NCBI GenBank assembly: GCA_945834535.1
Contig: CAMAHM010000001.1
Span: forward strand, 19,260-83,259
Origin: an uncultured Sutterella sp.
GTDB lineage: Bacteria > Pseudomonadota > Gammaproteobacteria > Burkholderiales > Burkholderiaceae_F
Length of the DNA stretch: 64,000 nt
Reading direction: 5' to 3'
Shown here piece by piece: positions 20,673 through 29,503 of the stretch. The notes under the pieces were generated by a model. It saw only the letters and a program-made list of their open reading frames with translations, made no database searches and was not told the origin of the DNA. Made by a program: the position numbers and the translations under genes. Within the stretch, counting starts at the first letter, position 1, and every line of letters begins with the position of its first letter.

Positions 20673-22575
20673 GATTACTTCCCCACCTCATTCGTTTTAA
20701 ATGCACAAGCAACAGTGAAATTGCAGCCGGAGTCACCCCGGAAATCCGAGCTGCCTGTCCCAGAGTTTCGGGGCGAGCTGCCTTTAGCTTTTGCTTAACC
20801 TCAAAAGACAATCCAATAACGGCTTCATAATCTAAATCAGTGGGAAGTTCGAAGTTCTCATGTTCCAACGTTTTCTGAACTTCTTCCTGCTGACGGTTGA
20901 TATAGCCCTGGTATTTCAGAGCAATCTCAACCTGTTCAATCTCCGCTTTATTGTCTAAGCATGTCGCTGATACACGTTCGCCGCTTCCTTTCCGGAGTGT
21001 CATGAGATCACTGTAACTCACCTGAGGACGAGATAAGAGCGCAGCAAGACTGTACTCTCTCTCAATGCTTGTACCAAGAACCCGTTTAGCTTCCTCCATA
21101 GCAACTATTCGAGGGTTGATCCATGTTGTTTTCAGTCGCTGAAGTTCAGCCTCAATCCGATCTCTTTTACGAGCATAAAGATCCCATTTTTCGTCGGAAA
21201 GAGCTCCCAAACGATGAGCAATTTCTGCCAATCTCGCATCTGCATTATCTTCACGCAGACTCAGGCGATACTCTGCACGGCTCGTAAACATCCGATACGG
21301 CTCCGTCACTCCTCTGAGTGTAAGGTCATCAATCATGACCCCAAGATAAGCCTGGTCACGACGCGGCGTCCATTGCTCGCGCCCCATAGCGTGATTGGCA
21401 GCGTTAATACCAGCCAATAATCCTTGCGCAGCAGCCTCTTCATAACCGGTCGTCCCGTTAATCTGGCCGGCGAAGTAAAGACCTGATATTTGCTTCGTCT
21501 CAAACGTACGCTTCAACTCACGGGGGTCATAGAAATCATATTCAATTGCATATCCGGGACGAAGAAGATGTGCATTTTCCAATCCGGGGATGCAATGAAT
21601 CATCTCCAATTGCACATCAAATGGAAGCGACGTAGAGATGCCGTTGGGATAAAACTCATTCGTTGATAAGCCTTCCGGTTCCAAAAAGATTTGATGGCTG
21701 TCTTTATCCTTGAACCTCTGAACCTTATCTTCAATAGAGGGACAATAACGGGGCCCAACACCTTCAATAATCCCTGCGTACATCGGGGAGCGATCCAAGT
21801 TTGCTCGGATGATGTCATGCATCTTCTGATTGGTATGCGTAATCCAACACGGAAGCTGCTTGGGATGCTCAATATTGGGCTCCATCACAGAAAAACACGG
21901 GATGGGATTCAAATCCCCGGGCTGTTCAGTGCACTTCGAAAAGTCGATGGTGCGTCCGTCAATGCGTGCAGGTGTTCCCGTCTTCAATCGACCCTTAGGG
22001 AGCCCCAGATCTATCAATCGCTTAGCCAGACGCACGGAAGCCGGATCACCCACCCGTCCAGCCGGATAGTGCTCCAACCCCACATGCACCAAGCCATTTA
22101 AGAATGTGCCGGAACAAATTACTACACTCTTTGCTTGAAAACGGATGCCAGTCTGCGTAGCAACACCGCAAACCCTATCCCCCTCCACCAGCAGATCATC
22201 AACAGCTTGCTGAAATACCCAGAGATTTTCTTGCGTCTCGATGCGTCTACGCATCTCGACTCTATACAAATGTCGATCAATCTGTGCACGAGTTGCTCGA
22301 ACAGCAGGCCCCTTGGATCCATTCAGAATACGAAACTGAATACCTGAAGCATCCGTGACAGCCGCCATTGCGCCGCCCATAGAGTCAACCTCTTTAACCA
22401 GATGGCCTTTACCAATGCCGCCAATAGAGGGATTGCAAGAAAGCTGCCCAATTGTTTCGATATTGTGAGTTACAAGAAGAGTCTTCGCACCCATTCTTGC
22501 CGAGACCAGCGAAGCTTCTGCGCCAGCATGGCCACACCCAACAACAATGACATCAAATTTTTCTGGATACAACAT
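20665..22575 (-). CDS. mnmG: tRNA uridine 5-carboxymethylaminomethyl modification enzyme MnmG (GidA)
   Basis: FAD-dependent partner of MnmE in making cmnm5U at the wobble position of certain tRNAs. 636 aa. FAD-binding [19 protein letters not shown] at the N-terminus, then [34 protein letters not shown], the insert CxN-type segment [18 protein letters not shown], and a C-terminal helical domain for MnmE/tRNA. Lower GC than surrounding operons. It is transcribed away from the parS region. Confidence 0.97.
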   Translation of the reverse strand: MLYPEKFDVIVVGCGHAGAEASLVSARMGAKTLLVTHNIETIGQLSCNPSIGGIGKGHLVKEVDSMGGAMAAVTDASGIQFRILNGSKGPAVRATRAQIDRHLYRVEMRRRIETQENLWVFQQAVDDLLVEGDRVCGVATQTGIRFQAKSVVICSGTFLNGLVHVGLEHYPAGRVGDPASVRLAKRLIDLGLPKGRLKTGTPARIDGRTIDFSKCTEQPGDLNPIPCFSVMEPNIEHPKQLPCWITHTNQKMHDIIRANLDRSPMYAGIIEGVGPRYCPSIEDKVQRFKDKDSHQIFLEPEGLSTNEFYPNGISTSLPFDVQLEMIHCIPGLENAHLLRPGYAIEYDFYDPRELKRTFETKQISGLYFAGQINGTTGYEEAAAQGLLAGINAANHAMGREQWTPRRDQAYLGVMIDDLTLRGVTEPYRMFTSRAEYRLSLREDNADARLAEIAHRLGALSDEKWDLYARKRDRIEAELQRLKTTWINPRIVAMEEAKRVLGTSIEREYSLAALLSRPQVSYSDLMTLRKGSGERVSATCLDNKAEIEQVEIALKYQGYINRQQEEVQKTLEHENFELPTDLDYEAVIGLSFEVKQKLKAARPETLGQAARISGVTPAAISLLLVHLKRMRWGSNRD

Positions 22576-22677
22576 TTATAAATTCTTCTCTCTCATCCAG
22601 TTCTAACAGTCTGATTTGATAAAAAAACAACTGTTTTTTTTTCTGGTTGTTGCATCTTACCAATAGCTCTCCAAAAA

Positions 22678-22693
22678 TGTTTCACGTGAAACA
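22678..22693. promoter_or_regulatory. parS site 1
   Basis: Perfect TGTTTCACGTGAAACA palindrome, the canonical ParB-binding centromere site, about 100 bp upstream of mnmG. Confidence 0.95.
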
Positions 22694-23372
22694 TTATTCT
22701 TTTGATCCCAGTGAGACTTTTGTGAAATTTTCTTTCTTTCGATAGAAATTCTTCTTTTTTTCTCAATATCCCACCAAAGGAACCCATATATCTGGGCAGA
22801 TCCAGACTCACACTCCCCCGCAAAACCAGCTTTAAGCCCTATCAGATCAAGACGGGCACAAAATCAACATCCGGCTTTATCGCAAAAATTGCCTGGTTGC
22901 GATCATCTTTCTACAACTTCGCTCTAACTCCTACGCGCCTCCTCCCTTTGATTTAAAAAATACTCTATTCACCAATGTCAATCCATTCATCTGAGGAACT
23001 CTCTGAATCTGGCTGGGCATATTAGAAATCAGATCTTTCGCACACCAAAATAACACCCTGCTGCAGACACAATAAAATTCAGTCCACAAAAATTCCCATC
23101 CCCCACACAAATAAGCGCCGCTCTAGTCAGGCACATCGATGATGTATCTAAATAGTCGCATCTTCAGCCACAAACTGAGAAAGTGACGCTAAAGTTTCCT
23201 TTTCTAAAAAGAAGAACGTCCTCTAGTCCAGAAAGTTGGAGAATTAATGTAGCGGAGGTGGTTGTGCAGTACCTTTTTTTGTAATCCCTTGAGGCTTAAG
23301 ACTCATATGTCCCCGTTGGGTATTTACGTACTTATTTGCAATAACGAATGCTCGGAGTACATTTCGGATTAA

Positions 23373-23388
23373 TGTTTCACGTGAAACA
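23373..23388. promoter_or_regulatory. parS site 2
   Basis: Perfect TGTTTCACGTGAAACA, 695 bp from site 1. Confidence 0.95.
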
Positions 23389-23689
23389 TCCAAACGTCTA
23401 AAAGTTGTGAGCGCTTAAATACTCACTCTGCACATCAACGGCATATCTCCTACTATGAAGCTACATCGGTTACGTATCAAGCGCGAATATGAGTCACTTA
23501 GTGACGTATGTAGTGTCAGACCATCCTCTTAATAATTGCCTACCTAGCAGAGCGTTAGACGAGATTGCTTTTTTACCTATAAAAACGATGCTTTAGTTCA
23601 CATTGACTAATAGGCACAAGAATCGTCTTGTAACTGCATTCCCGCATCTAATACAGCAAGTGCTGATATCGCACACTTTTTTAGCGCAA

Positions 23690-23705
23690 TGTTCCACGTG
23701 AAACA
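23690..23705. promoter_or_regulatory. parS site 3 (one mismatch)
   Basis: TGTTCCACGTGAAACA, one base off the palindrome in the left arm; 317 bp from site 2. Probably bound, perhaps more weakly. Confidence 0.88.
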
Positions 23706-23915
23706 TTGCAGTGTTGTTTAATTTTTGGAAACAACCATTACAAGGTGGTGGTTATTGAATCTGTTCAGTAAGAATTGCAAATTCTCGTTTGTGTTGAAAC
23801 TCATTCAACGGCCACTACAGAATGTCTTTTAACAGAATCTGGCAGATCCGTTAATGGTATTTTTTTCACTACGAAATCTGATCCTATGCCAGCATAAAAG
23901 AACGATGTTCCCGAA

Positions 23916-23931
23916 TGTTTCACGTGAAACA
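23916..23931. promoter_or_regulatory. parS site 4
   Basis: Perfect TGTTTCACGTGAAACA, 226 bp from site 3. Confidence 0.95.
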
Positions 23932-24123
23932 GAACCCGCACAGACAAAGCTCGGCAGCTTTACAAAATGCAATCAAAAATCCTTCCTATTGCGAAGAATG
24001 CTTTCTTTTGCACCGTGAGAATCTTCGTATGCGAGGAGTATGTGATCCAGTGATGAATATGAGATCTGATAGGAAGAGACAAGGACGTCCGAGCAAGATT
24101 GATTTTTGGAGGTTTGCTTGTGA

Positions 24124-24139
24124 TGTTTCACGTGAAACA
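24124..24139. promoter_or_regulatory. parS site 5
   Basis: Perfect TGTTTCACGTGAAACA, 208 bp from site 4 and about 175 bp past the mnmE stop. Confidence 0.95.
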
Positions 24140-24314
24140 CATTATCAGCACACGAAGTTTTGATTATTCTTGTGATATTTTTTAACTAAATCAATATGTT
24201 ACACAAAGTTTTATGTATCTTAAATCTGAATTTGAAATCATCCCAAGCAAACATCTGCGGCAACAACTCAAGAGACTGGATGCTTGCTCTTTTATTTTAA
24301 ATTCCCGTTTAAAT

Positions 24315-25694
24315 TTATTTACCGATGCAGAACTTGGAGAAGATTAGGCCAAGAATATCCTCATCAACGGTTTCTCCACCAATATCACTGAGCGCTCGGG
24401 CCGCCAATCTCAACTCTTCGGCAGCAATCTCCAATCCCATTCCGAGACCGACGCCGACGCTCTCGACTACAGCAATGTGTTCTCGAGCCCTGGCAAGACA
24501 GTCTAAATGCCGTGTTCGCGCAAGAAATTCCCCCTGTGCCCCTTCACCAAAGCCGGCTGTCTGTTTGAGTTTGTGCACAATCTGTTCAATTCCCTCACCG
24601 GTTTTTGCCGATACATAGAGTGCTTCAGGCTGTTTTTGGAGATCCCCTTTGCTGAGATCAATTTTGTTGATCACCCGCAGATAAGTCACGCCTTCACGAA
24701 TGTTTTGGCGCACCATTTCAAGGGCCTGTTCGTCAGCCGTTGCGTCATCCTGATTCAGGCTCGTCAAATGCAGGATGACATCGGCGTCACGCACCGACTC
24801 AAGCGTCCTCTCGATACCGATGCGCTCCACTGTGTCCGTCGTTTCACGCAAACCGGCGGTATCGACAAGGTTCACGGTAAGGCCGTCAAGATTGAGGGTA
24901 TAGCTGATGCGGTCTCGTGTTGTCCCCGCAATGTCGGTCACAATGGCCACATCCTCACCGGCCAGGGCGTTCATAATCGAACTCTTGCCGACATTTGGCG
25001 AACCAACGAGGATGACTTTCAAGCCGTCTCTGAGGACCTTCCCTCGCATAGCCGAGCAGGTAAGTTCATCGATTTGGACACCGATCGACTTAATTTTTTC
25101 ATTCACATGGCCGTCACGGACAAAGTCAATTTCCTCTTCGGGAAAATCCAACGTCGCTTCAATGTAGGCGCGAAGCTCCAGAATCTGATGACAAATCCCC
25201 TGCGCACGTTGAGAAAAGACCCCCTGAAGAGATCTGGCTGCGGCTCGAGCCGCACTTCCCGTCGAGGCACTGATTAAATCCGAAACCGCCTCAGCCTGCG
25301 CCAGATCAATGCGGCCGTGCATAAAGCTGCGGAAGGTAAACTCCCCGGGATTGGCATGGCGCAACTCCAAAGGCTTACCTACTTCTAGAACACGATCCAT
25401 GATCAGCTGCAATACAGCCGATCCCCCGTGAGCCTGAATCTCCAGAACGCCTTCACCGGTGTAGGAATGTGGCCCCACAAAGCGCAGAACAATCGCCCGA
25501 TCAATCACATTGCCTTCACCGTCACGCACACTCAAGAGGTGCGCGTAGCGGGGTTGAAAGACCTGCCCGGGAAACAACAGTCCGCACAATGCGTCTATCT
25601 GCACATTACTGCCAGAGATACGGATGACACCAATACCGCCGACTCCGGCCGCGCTGGCCAGAGCAATGATGGGTTGTCGATCGTTGTTCAACAT
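24315..25694 (-). CDS. mnmE: tRNA modification GTPase MnmE (TrmE)
   Basis: GTPase that works with MnmG on wobble uridines, using a folate cofactor. 459 aa. N-terminal folate-binding domain (AAGVGGIGVIRISG, HGGSAVLQLIMDRVLE, GEFTFRSFMHGRIDLAQAEAV), G1 LVGSPNVGKSSIMNALAG (~residue 228-245), G2/G3 TTRD and DTAGLRET, G4 NKID, and the conserved C-terminal CIGK with the catalytic-type Cys. Length is normal. It is transcribed toward the parS segment; a small divergent membrane gene lies on its other side. Confidence 0.97.
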   Translation of the reverse strand: MLNNDRQPIIALASAAGVGGIGVIRISGSNVQIDALCGLLFPGQVFQPRYAHLLSVRDGEGNVIDRAIVLRFVGPHSYTGEGVLEIQAHGGSAVLQLIMDRVLEVGKPLELRHANPGEFTFRSFMHGRIDLAQAEAVSDLISASTGSAARAAARSLQGVFSQRAQGICHQILELRAYIEATLDFPEEEIDFVRDGHVNEKIKSIGVQIDELTCSAMRGKVLRDGLKVILVGSPNVGKSSIMNALAGEDVAIVTDIAGTTRDRISYTLNLDGLTVNLVDTAGLRETTDTVERIGIERTLESVRDADVILHLTSLNQDDATADEQALEMVRQNIREGVTYLRVINKIDLSKGDLQKQPEALYVSAKTGEGIEQIVHKLKQTAGFGEGAQGEFLARTRHLDCLARAREHIAVVESVGVGLGMGLEIAAEELRLAARALSDIGGETVDEDILGLIFSKFCIGK

Positions 25695-25803
25695 GTCCTT
25701 GGCTCAAAAAGATCGCTCTACACGCAATCATTGTACGAAGAACCGCTTTCCGATTCTTGAGCGGTTAAGATTGACTTCCAGTTATCAAAAATCGAAAGCC
25801 CCC

Positions 25804-26109
25804 ATGAGTCTTCCCGCCCCCAAAAATAAACCCGGCATCAACGCATCGGCCATTATCGGTGCCTGTCTGGCTGTCGTTGCGAGCGTTCCTGCAGCAGCGT
25901 ACCTGGCTTCCCTGTTCGGAGATACGTACACGGTTCGCGCCACCGTCTACTGCTCGCTCTTGCTTTGGGCCTGCGCCGGAGCAGGGGTTATTTTCTATCT
26001 GACGCGGTACTCCGAAGGGGAACACATCTCGGCAACGCGCCTGATTCTTTGGTTTGTCAGTGCCTGGCTCTGGCCGTTTTTGCTGCTCGCTCGAGTCCTG
26101 AGAAAATAA
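25804..26109 (+). CDS. Small membrane protein of unknown function
   Basis: A 101-aa protein not recognised as a known family. Two to three hydrophobic helices are visible: residues ~14-35 (ASAIIGACLAVVASVPAAAY), ~45-66 (VYCSLLLWACAGAGVIFYLT) and ~80-97 (LILWFVSAWLWPFLLLARV), so it is probably an inner-membrane protein. The ATG at 25804 gives a compact protein with a Pro/Lys start; the open frame extends upstream without support. It is divergent from mnmE and ends at a strong terminator shared with yidC. The ribosome site (GAAAG) is weak. Confidence 0.65.
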   Translation: MSLPAPKNKPGINASAIIGACLAVVASVPAAAYLASLFGDTYTVRATVYCSLLLWACAGAGVIFYLTRYSEGEHISATRLILWFVSAWLWPFLLLARVLRK

Positions 26110-26132
26110 TGATGCCCATGGCTTTCTGACGG

Positions 26133-26165
26133 AAAAAGGCAGAACGGACCGTTCTGCCTTTTTCT
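26133..26165. terminator. Bidirectional rho-independent terminator
   Basis: Perfect inverted repeat (26133-26147 with 26149-26163) with A run and T run on opposite flanks, so it can stop transcription both from the small membrane gene and from yidC, which converge here. Confidence 0.93.
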
Positions 26166-26192
26166 CATAAGACGACGCTCAAAACGCTCGAT

Positions 26193-27953
26193 TTACTTCT
26201 TCTTGATGCTTGCGTCGTTTTTCGCGGCACTCATGCGGTGCGCACGCTCGGCCGCGATCTGACGGTTGACATACCACTGCTGCGCAATCGACAGCACGTT
26301 GTTCGTCAGCCAGTAGAGCACAAGGCCGGAAGCGAAGAAGAAGAACATCACACCGAACACAAGCGGCATGATGACCATCATGCGCTGCTGCATCGGATCG
26401 GCCGGCGAGGGATTGAGCTTGATCTGAGCAAGCATGGTCACCATCATGATGGCCGGGAGAATGCACCAGGGATCAGGCATGGCGAGGTCGGTCACCCAGC
26501 CAATCCAAGCCGAGCCACGCAGTTCCACGGAGGCCAGAAGCACCCAGTACAGCGCCAGGAACACGGGAATCTGCAGAGCGATCGGCAGGCAGCCGCCCAC
26601 GGGGTTGATCTTTTCCTTGCGGTAGAGCTCCATCAGAGCCTGCTGATAGCGCTGCTTGTCGTCGCCGTACTGTTCCTGCAGAGCCTTCATGCGGGGAGAC
26701 ACTTCCTTCATGCGGGCCATGGACTTGTAGCCGGCGGCCGAAATCGGGTAGAGCAGGGCCTTCACAAGGCAGGTCAGCAGAACAATCGACCAACCCCAGT
26801 TGCCCACCAGACCGTACAGGAAGTACAGCACCGAGTAGATGGGCTTGGACAGGAAGGTCAGCCAACCGTAGTCCACCACGAGATCCAGACCGTCAGCGAG
26901 GTAATCAAGGCGCTGCTGATCCTGCGGACCGATATAGAGCAGGGCAGAGGTCTTCGCAGTCTGTCCCGGTTCAATGGAGCCGATCTGGTGAATAGAACCT
27001 ACAGCGTACAGATTCTTGTCGAGCTTGGTGGTGTAGTACTCACGGGGCAGGGGAGCGGCTTCGCTGAGCTTGTCGGTCCAGGCGCTGACGAAATAGTGCT
27101 GGATCATGGCAACCCAACCGTCGCTGCTCTTGGAAAGATGCTCGGCCTTGTCACCGATGTCGTCGAACGGAATCTTCTTGAATTTATCGTTCTGCGTGTA
27201 CACGGCCGGGCCGGTGTACGTGTAGTAGAACGAGCTCTCGCCTTCGGGCTTGGAGTCGTCGCGCGTGAGCTGGTAGTACATGGCAGGCTTGACTGCCTTG
27301 CTGCCGTTGTTGATGACTTCCTGACGCACCGTCACACCGTAGTGACCGTCAATCAGTTCGAAGCTCTTGCGCAGGGTCACATCACCCTGCGTGCACTCGA
27401 AAACGGCTTCCGTGTAGGTAGCGTCCTTCTTTTGCTCTTCATCGAACTTAACAGTCTTCTTCGTAGCGACATGTTTGAAGGCGGATTTGTGGTTGGGGAA
27501 ATTGCCCCCAATCAGACCACTCTGCGCCATGTAAACATGCGTCGGCGTCACGTCCATCAGAACAATATTTTTGAGCTCGGGAGCCTTCTTGCCAAGCACA
27601 AGCCCCGCGAGACCAACCTGCGTCCAGTCGGCCTGCTGACGTTCCTTGAGAAGCTCGGCACGGGTCACAACGGCACCAACCGTGTCAATGTTGAGCTTGA
27701 GCAGGTCGCTGGAAACTTCCACCGGATGGGAAACCTGCGCCATGCCCTTTTCAAGAGCAACCGTGCCGCTGCCCTGCGTTGCCTGAACAGCGCTCGGTTC
27801 CGTGCCTTCGGCCTGAACGGTCGTCTCGGCAACGGTTTCCGTGCTGCCAAAGAAGGAAGGCTTACCGTTGTAAACCTGCCAGTTATCCCACAGCATGAAG
27901 GAGGCTGCGGCCAGGATCACCCACATGAGGGTACGTTGAAAATCGCTTCCCAT
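26193..27953 (-). CDS. yidC: Membrane protein insertase YidC
   Basis: Inserts and folds inner-membrane proteins alone or with SecYEG. 586 aa. One N-terminal helix (TLMWVILAAASFMLWDNW), a large periplasmic domain (~residues 60-360), then the conserved five-helix core: NWGWSIVLLTCLVKALLYPISAAGYKSMARMKEVSPRM with the hydrophilic-groove Arg region, NPVGGCLPIALQIPVFLALYWVL, WIGWVTDLAMPDPWCILPAIMMV and the last helix VFGVMFFFFASGLVLYW. It is read with yidD, rnpA and rpmH as the standard cluster, and YidC also helps insert AtpE encoded nearby. Confidence 0.98.
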   Translation of the reverse strand: MGSDFQRTLMWVILAAASFMLWDNWQVYNGKPSFFGSTETVAETTVQAEGTEPSAVQATQGSGTVALEKGMAQVSHPVEVSSDLLKLNIDTVGAVVTRAELLKERQQADWTQVGLAGLVLGKKAPELKNIVLMDVTPTHVYMAQSGLIGGNFPNHKSAFKHVATKKTVKFDEEQKKDATYTEAVFECTQGDVTLRKSFELIDGHYGVTVRQEVINNGSKAVKPAMYYQLTRDDSKPEGESSFYYTYTGPAVYTQNDKFKKIPFDDIGDKAEHLSKSSDGWVAMIQHYFVSAWTDKLSEAAPLPREYYTTKLDKNLYAVGSIHQIGSIEPGQTAKTSALLYIGPQDQQRLDYLADGLDLVVDYGWLTFLSKPIYSVLYFLYGLVGNWGWSIVLLTCLVKALLYPISAAGYKSMARMKEVSPRMKALQEQYGDDKQRYQQALMELYRKEKINPVGGCLPIALQIPVFLALYWVLLASVELRGSAWIGWVTDLAMPDPWCILPAIMMVTMLAQIKLNPSPADPMQQRMMVIMPLVFGVMFFFFASGLVLYWLTNNVLSIAQQWYVNRQIAAERAHRMSAAKNDASIKKK

Positions 27954-27989
27954 ATCTGGTCCAAAAATTCTTGTTGCTAGAGACGTCTC

Positions 27990-28268
27990 TTAGGAGTCGC
28001 CCTTGCCGTCTAAATCAAAAAGACGCTGGTCGTGACACCAGCATTTCCACCGAAACTTGGCGGGCACGGGATCATATCCACTGCCGCCCAACGGGTGACA
28101 GCGCGCCAGACGCGCTGCCGTCATCCAAAGTCCCTTCCAAGCCCCGTGGCGCTCGAATGCCTCTATGGCGTAATTCGAACAAGTGGGCACAAACCGACAC
28201 TGCCAACCGACCCAACCGGATAGGGTCAGCTGATAGACGCGAACCAATGCGATAAAAAGCCGCTTCAT
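27990..28268 (-). CDS. yidD: Membrane protein insertion efficiency factor YidD
   Basis: A 92-aa helper of YidC at the inner membrane. Signature MKRLFIALVRVYQLTLSGWVGWQCRFVPTCSNYAIEAFERHG then RLARCHPLGGSGYDPVP. ATG at 28268 overlaps the rnpA stop (ATGA), and AGGAAG lies upstream inside rnpA, so the two are translationally coupled. The frame continues upstream but only as the other-frame image of rnpA. Confidence 0.95.
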   Translation of the reverse strand: MKRLFIALVRVYQLTLSGWVGWQCRFVPTCSNYAIEAFERHGAWKGLWMTAARLARCHPLGGSGYDPVPAKFRWKCWCHDQRLFDLDGKGDS

Positions 28269-28750
28269 TCCGCTTCCTGAGGGAGGCCAGGAAGACCGAT
28301 GCCGCATACCTCCCGAGCAGTATCGGGAAGGCGCTTTTTAACCGCTTTCAGGCATAACTCGGCAGAGCGTCTGACGCGTTCCTTGGCCTGCTGCACCGTT
28401 GCCTTGGGGGCAACGACTTTGAGCGGCTCACGAAACCGCAGGCCGATGTCGACCCCGATGCCGAGCTGTTGACAGATCGACCGAATCTCCGGCAGCTGAC
28501 TGCGGGAAACCTCCCGCAGGATGCGCTTAACTAAAGCTCGATCGACGGATCGGGGCACATTGTGCTTGCCGACCGTAAAACCAAAACGGACGCATCCCAC
28601 CTGCCCGTGCGACTGTACGCACACAGACACGGAGTCGCGTCCGAGTCGGATGCCTCCCGGTTCCCTGAACCGCAACAATCTCCCGAAGTCCTCCGAACTG
28701 ACAATCCGAGCGGACTTGGGAAAGCGGTAGCGGGTTCGGTTCTGCACCAC
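28265..28750 (-). CDS. rnpA: Ribonuclease P protein component RnpA
   Basis: Protein partner of RNase P RNA in 5' processing of tRNAs. About 161 aa. The frame has no ATG between rpmH and the conserved region; the best starts are tandem GTG codons at 28750/28747 (VVQNRTRYRFPKSARI). The open frame continues through rpmH on the same strand, but that part is the other-frame image of rpmH. Conserved pieces are FPKSARIVSSEDF and VRFGFTVGKHNVPRSVDRALVKRILRE. The family hallmark R-N-R/L is R-A-L here: the Asn codon is GCT (Ala). The C-terminus has a ~25-residue extension after KKRLPD. Otherwise normal in position and orientation. Confidence 0.9.
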   Translation of the reverse strand: MVQNRTRYRFPKSARIVSSEDFGRLLRFREPGGIRLGRDSVSVCVQSHGQVGCVRFGFTVGKHNVPRSVDRALVKRILREVSRSQLPEIRSICQQLGIGVDIGLRFREPLKVVAPKATVQQAKERVRRSAELCLKAVKKRLPDTAREVCGIGLPGLPQEAE

Positions 28751-28799
28751 TGTCGTGTGAGCAGTCTGCCGCTGAGCGGCCGACTGCCTCAACAGCGAA

Positions 28800-28940
28800 T
28801 TAGAGGGCGAGGGTATGACGGCCCTTGCGGCGACGGCGGGCCAGAACGGCACGACCGCCCTTGGTGCGGGAACGAACCAGGAAGCCGTGCGTACGGGCAC
28901 GCTTGATCTTGGAGGGTTGGTAGGTACGCTTGGTAGCCAT
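28800..28940 (-). CDS. rpmH: 50S ribosomal protein L34 RpmH
   Basis: A 46-aa ribosomal protein, too short for many gene finders. It begins [20 protein letters not shown] and continues [20 protein letters not shown], ending RHTLAL: a full L34. It is the first gene of the leftward rpmH-rnpA-yidD-yidC group and is divergent from dnaA, the classic origin-proximal arrangement. Confidence 0.98.
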   Translation of the reverse strand: MATKRTYQPSKIKRARTHGFLVRSRTKGGRAVLARRRRKGRHTLAL

Positions 28941-29271
28941 GATATTTCCTTACCTTCTAGACAAAAGGTATCTAAAAATCACCTGTCCGTGCCTTGTTCG
29001 CCAACTGCGCCCACGACCGTTACAGGTAGGTTGCTAAACAATAATCCGCCCACCCTTTTTACGGGGCAAACGAAGAAAAATCTCTCTTTTTTAGGGATGC
29101 AAAAAGCGGGCCAGACCGAAGCCTTTCCCACAAAAATTGCCGGAACGACGCGCGCAAAAAATCAGGGCGCTCAACCCGTCCCCCTTAAAAAGCCTGATAT
29201 TAAACCCCATTTTGCCCTCTCCTGTCAACCTCATCGGCCCGGAATGACAAGAAAAAAAGATGTTTTTACGT

Positions 29272-29280
29272 TTATCCACA
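29272..29280 (+). promoter_or_regulatory. DnaA box
   Basis: Perfect TTATCCACA, 230 bp upstream of dnaA. Confidence 0.75.
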
Positions 29281-29360
29281 GGATTTAGTACCTCGACAGA
29301 TGCAAGCCCCAAGAGGTCGGGGCGAAAGAGGAGCGACCGCCAGCGCGGGCTTCGACAGGC

Positions 29361-29369
29361 TGTGGATAA
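29361..29369 (-). promoter_or_regulatory. DnaA box overlapping a possible dnaA promoter
   Basis: Perfect TTATCCACA on the minus strand. A possible -10 (TACAAT, 29386-29391) lies 17 bp to the right of a position inside this box, so DnaA bound here could block the promoter, as in autoregulated dnaA genes. The -35 match itself is poor. Confidence 0.6.
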
Positions 29370-29503
29370 GTCCAGATTCGACAGTTACAATGCCTGCGCA
29401 CACGTCTTATTTCACCATCACTCAAAGAGTCTCCTCGGCCGGGCAGATTCCTTTCTGCGCGTCGGGGCTTTGTGCTCTTTAAAAGCGGTTTTTTGGATTG
29501 AAC

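Larger units (their letters stand above)
22576..24314. other. Gene-free AT-rich segment carrying the parS cluster
   Basis: About 1.74 kb between the leftward mnmE and mnmG genes with no convincing coding sequence on either strand; the longest open frames are short and lack ribosome sites. GC is clearly below that of the rest of the window. It holds four perfect and one near-perfect parS sites, and a small palindrome GTCACTTAGTGAC (23493-23505). No TTATCCACA DnaA box was seen in it, so it does not look like oriC. Confidence 0.75.
28941..29503. other. rpmH-dnaA divergent intergenic region (possible oriC / dnaA control region)
   Basis: About 560 bp holding the promoters of rpmH and dnaA. It has two perfect DnaA boxes (29272-29280 and 29361-29369, opposite orientations) and several A/T runs (29070-29105, 29152-29162, 29250-29266). 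In several Burkholderiales the origin lies here. No coding sequence is supportable. Confidence 0.6.

Noticed and set aside
23915-24163. Short open frame starting MFHVKQ and containing CDVSRETH in the parS segment
   Set aside because: Both peptides are just translations of two parS sites (ATG TTT CAC GTG AAA ...); there is no ribosome site and no family resemblance.
22576-24314. oriC in the mnmG-mnmE gap, by analogy with E. coli gidA
   Set aside because: No TTATCCACA box was found in it; parS content indicates a centromere, not an initiation site.
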